64,000 bases of DNA from Streptomyces xinghaiensis S187. Its GTDB lineage: Bacteria; Actinomycetota; Actinomycetes; Streptomycetales; Streptomycetaceae. Positions 61,667 through 64,000 of this stretch are shown in pieces (within the stretch, counting starts at the first letter, position 1; the number at the start of each line of letters is the position of its first letter). The stretch is taken from positions 2,852,001 to 2,916,000 of the forward strand of contig NZ_CP023202.1 in the NCBI RefSeq assembly GCF_000220705.2, in the 5' to 3' direction. Below the pieces are notes generated by a model. That model searched no databases, was not told the origin of the DNA, and was given only the letters and a program-made list of their open reading frames with translations. The position numbers and the translations under genes were made by a program.

Positions 61667-62803
61667 ATGAGGGAGTCCACCGCCCCCGTTCTGGTGCTGG
61701 GCAGCATGCTCAGCATCCACTTCGGTCTGGCCGTGGGGAAACAGCTGTTCGACACGGTCGGCCCGATGGGGGTCGTGGCCCTGCGGCTGGGCCTGGCCGC
61801 CCTGCTGCTGCTCCTCATCCACCGGCCCGCACTGCCGCGCACCCGGGCCGACGTCCTCCTCGTCCTCGCCTTCGGGACGTCGATCGCCGGCATGAACCTC
61901 GTCTATCCCGCGCTGCGGTACCTGCCGCTCGGCACGGCCTCGGCCCTGCAGCTCATCGGGCCGGTCACGCTCGCGCTGCTGGCCTCCCGGCGGACGGCCG
62001 ACCTCGCGCTCGCCGCCCTGGCGGGCCTCGGCGTCTGGCTCTTCCACCTGCCCGGCGGGGCCGGGCTCCCGCTGCCCGGGGTGCTGCTCGCCCTGGCGTC
62101 GGGCGCCTCCATGGCCTGCTACCTGCTGCTCAGCCGGCAGGCCGGGGCCCGGTCCGCCGGCGGAGCGCCCCTGGCGCCGGCCGTCGCCTGGTCGGCCGTG
62201 CTCACCGTGCCGTTCGGGGCGGCGGAGAGCGGGACCGCGCTGCTGGGGACGCGGGCACTGGCCGTCGGCGCGCTGGTGGCCGTCTTCGCCACGGTGCTGC
62301 CGTACTCGCTGGAGATGGCCGCACTGCGCCGCATCCCGCCCCGGACCGTGGGGGTGCTGCAGAGCCTCGAACCGGTGAGCGCGGGGCTCGCGGGCGCCGT
62401 CCTGCTGTCCGAGCACCTGGTGCCGGTGCAGTGGCTGGCGCTCGGCTGCGTCGGCGCCGCGAGTTCCGGCACGGTGCTCCGGGTACGGGGCCGGCGCCGG
62501 GGCCGGCCGGCGGACGCCCGTGCCGCCGGGGAGATCCCGGCAGGCCGGGCCCGGGCGGCCCCGGCCCGGACCGGCCCCGGCGGAGCGGCGCGGCGGGTGC
62601 CCGGGCCCGTGCCTCCGCAATCGGGCACCCGGGCGGCCCGGGGCGGGGCCCCGGGGCTGCACGGCCGGGCCGGGCACCCGGCGGGACGCGCCGGGCCGGC
62701 CCGCGGCTCAGCGGGCGCGGGCCACCCGGGTCTCGTCCCACACCGGCTCCGGGGTCTCCCGGACGACGCCGTCGGCACCGAAGACCAGGAACCGGTCGAA
62801 TGA
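61667..62803 (+). CDS. EamA-family (DMT) transporter with long C-terminal tail
   Basis: 378 residues in the open frame, against about 280-300 for this family. Ten hydrophobic segments are expected, ending near VPVQWLALGCVGAASSGTVLRV (about residue 285). Two EamA repeats are visible (VVALRLGLAALLLLL and MACYLLLSRQAG). The first part resembles RhtA/YdcZ-type exporters. The last 90 residues are Arg/Gly/Pro/Ala-rich and overlap the 3' end of the convergent ABC-F gene by 96 bp. That tail may be real or follow loss of an earlier stop. Confidence 0.88.
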   Translation: MRESTAPVLVLGSMLSIHFGLAVGKQLFDTVGPMGVVALRLGLAALLLLLIHRPALPRTRADVLLVLAFGTSIAGMNLVYPALRYLPLGTASALQLIGPVTLALLASRRTADLALAALAGLGVWLFHLPGGAGLPLPGVLLALASGASMACYLLLSRQAGARSAGGAPLAPAVAWSAVLTVPFGAAESGTALLGTRALAVGALVAVFATVLPYSLEMAALRRIPPRTVGVLQSLEPVSAGLAGAVLLSEHLVPVQWLALGCVGAASSGTVLRVRGRRRGRPADARAAGEIPAGRARAAPARTGPGGAARRVPGPVPPQSGTRAARGGAPGLHGRAGHPAGRAGPARGSAGAGHPGLVPHRLRGLPDDAVGTEDQEPVE

Positions 62804-64000
62804 ACGGGCGAACCAGCGGTCGTGCGTCACCGCGAGCACCGTTCCGTCGTAGGCCTCCAGCGCCTGCTGGAGGGCGTCGGCGCTCTCCAGGTCGAGGTTG
62901 TCCGTCGGCTCGTCCAGCAGCAGGGCCGTGGTCCCCGACAGCTCCAGCAGCAGGATCTGGAAGCGCGCCTGCTGGCCGCCGGAGAGCCTGCCGAACGGCT
63001 GGTCGCCCTGGCGCTCCAGCTCGTACCGGCGCAGCACGCTCATGGCGGCGCCCCGGTCGCGCGCGTGTTCGGTCCAGAGAATGTCGGTGAGGGTGCGCCC
63101 CTCCAGCTCCGGGTGGGCGTGGGTCTGCGCGAAGTGGCCGGGCACCACGCGGGCGCCGAGCTTCCAGCTTCCGGTGTGGGCGACCCCGTCACCGGCCAGC
63201 AGCCGCAGGAAGTGCGACTTCCCGGAGCCGTTCGAGCCGAGCACGGCGACCCGCTCGCCGTAGTGGACCTCCAGCGAGAAGGGCCGCATCAGCCCGGTCA
63301 GCTCCAGCCGCTCGCAGGTCACGGCCCGTACGCCGGTACGGCCGCCGCGCAGCCGCATCCGGATGTCCTGCTCGCGCGGCGGCTCGGGCGGCGGGCCGGC
63401 CTCCTCGAACTTGCGCAACCGGGTCTGCATCGCCCGGTAGCGGGAGGCCATGTCGGGGCTGTTCGCCGCCTGCTGCCGCAGCCGCAGCACCAGCGCCCTG
63501 AGCCGGGCGTGCTCCTCGTCCCAGCGCCGCTTCAGCTCCTCGAACCGGGCGAAGCGCTCCTTGCGCGCGGCGTGGTACGTCTCGAAGCTGCCGCCGTGCA
63601 CCCAGACGTCACTGCCGGCCACCCCCGGCTCCACGCTGATGATCTTGCTCGCGGAGCGGGCCAGCAGCTCGCGGTCGTGGCTGACGAAGAGGACCGTCTT
63701 GCGCGTCTCGCGCAGCCGCTCCTCCAGCCAGCGCTTGCCGGGCACGTCAAGGTAGTTGTCCGGCTCGTCGAGCAGCAGCACCTCGTCCGGACCGCGCAGC
63801 AGCGCCTCCAGCACCAGCCGCTTCTGCTCGCCCCCGGAGAGGGTGCGCACCTCGCGCCACTGCGCCCGTTCGTACGGAACGCCGAGCGCGGCCGTGGTGC
63901 AGATGTCCCACAGCGTCTCGGCCTCGTAGCCGCGGACCTCCGCCCAGTCGCTGAGCGCCTGCGCGTAGCCGAGCTGCGCCGCCTCGTCGTCGGTGGTCAT
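62708..64000 (-). CDS. ABC-F family ATPase, C-terminal part (5' end outside window)
   Basis: The reading frame is open to the right edge; 430 residues are visible. The first ATPase domain shows only its second half (TLSGGEQKRLVLEALL, LLLDEPDNYLD, VLFVSHDREL), so the true start lies outside. A linker with a Glu/Arg-rich helix (AARKERFARFEELKRRWDEEHARL) follows. The second domain is complete: Walker A VLGSNGSGKSHFL, signature RLSGGQQARFQILL, Walker B LLLDEPTDNLDLES and switch His in AVTHDRW. ABC-F proteins act on the ribosome; some give antibiotic resistance. No membrane part. Confidence 0.93.
   Translation of the reverse strand: MTTDDEAAQLGYAQALSDWAEVRGYEAETLWDICTTAALGVPYERAQWREVRTLSGGEQKRLVLEALLRGPDEVLLLDEPDNYLDVPGKRWLEERLRETRKTVLFVSHDRELLARSASKIISVEPGVAGSDVWVHGGSFETYHAARKERFARFEELKRRWDEEHARLRALVLRLRQQAANSPDMASRYRAMQTRLRKFEEAGPPPEPPREQDIRMRLRGGRTGVRAVTCERLELTGLMRPFSLEVHYGERVAVLGSNGSGKSHFLRLLAGDGVAHTGSWKLGARVVPGHFAQTHAHPELEGRTLTDILWTEHARDRGAAMSVLRRYELERQGDQPFGRLSGGQQARFQILLLELSGTTALLLDEPTDNLDLESADALQQALEAYDGTVLAVTHDRWFARSFDRFLVFGADGVVRETPEPVWDETRVARAR

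Noticed and set aside
64000..64000. The ATG at the right edge as the true start of the ABC-F gene
   Set aside because: The visible protein lacks Walker A of the first ATPase domain, so the real start must be outside.

Overview
The window is very GC-rich actinobacterial chromosome, almost certainly Streptomyces. Support comes from the developmental pair bldM/whiD with a promoter matching the sigma-BldN pattern, heavy GTG start use, extreme third-position GC, and a gene order shared with Streptomyces and, more loosely, Mycobacterium (guaB-guaB3-sigD-bldM-whiD, groES-groEL1, tsaD-rimI-tsaB-tsaE-alr, glmS-acpS-nnr, rplM-rpsI-glmM). Most of it is core chromosome. The accessory parts are an IS607-type element and a few lineage-specific insertions.

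Layout. 1-9.2 kb: four Hanks-type Ser/Thr kinase genes on the minus strand (the first cut by the window edge). One is a degenerate kinase split by a low-complexity insert of about 800 residues. 9.4-12.2 kb: a serine beta-lactamase/DD-peptidase-like lipoprotein and a secreted DUF1996 protein. 12.5-16.5 kb: glpD, a nucleotide-sugar dehydrogenase homologue lacking catalytic residues, and a membrane protein. 16.6-21.6 kb: guaB3, guaB, sigD and bldM (minus), with whiD divergent. 21.9-23.6 kb: a MOSC-domain protein and a short-chain dehydrogenase. 23.8-26 kb: groES-groEL1 with two CIRCE operators around one promoter. 26.2-32 kb: a VOC protein, a polysaccharide deacetylase lipoprotein, a class I methyltransferase, a small membrane protein and a secreted alpha/beta-hydrolase peptidase. 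32.2-38 kb: lldP-lutABC for lactate uptake and oxidation, with a divergent GntR/FCD regulator and two copies of a likely operator. 38.1-45.4 kb: tsaD-rimI-tsaB and tsaE of the t6A tRNA-modification system, with an IS607-like element and a degenerate L,D-transpeptidase-like gene between tsaB and tsaE. 45.7-55.6 kb: alpha/beta hydrolase, alr, L,D-transpeptidase, nnr, a DUF1540 protein, a ZIP transporter, acpS, glmS. 55.9-60.4 kb: coaA, a DUF389 membrane protein, glmM, rpsI, rplM. 60.7-64 kb: a LysR regulator with a divergent EamA exporter, and the C-terminal part of an ABC-F ATPase.

Several genes work together: glmS and glmM feed UDP-GlcNAc synthesis, alr supplies D-Ala, and the L,D-transpeptidase cross-links peptidoglycan; acpS and coaA serve CoA/4'-phosphopantetheine metabolism; tsaB, tsaD and tsaE form the t6A machinery; lldP and lutABC form one lactate unit.

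The most unusual observations are the split degenerate kinase; the IS607 tnpA interrupted by a 35-bp palindromic element whose removal restores the frame exactly; a zinc-finger-less TnpB with intact RuvC residues and a hairpin-rich 3' end that could hold an omega-RNA; three enzyme homologues with replaced catalytic residues (sugar dehydrogenase, L,D-transpeptidase, IMPDH paralogue); an almost perfect DmdR/IdeR iron box in front of a small unknown gene; and a repeated promoter layout suggesting leaderless transcripts. All functional statements rest on reading the sequence and on recalled family knowledge; no database search was run.
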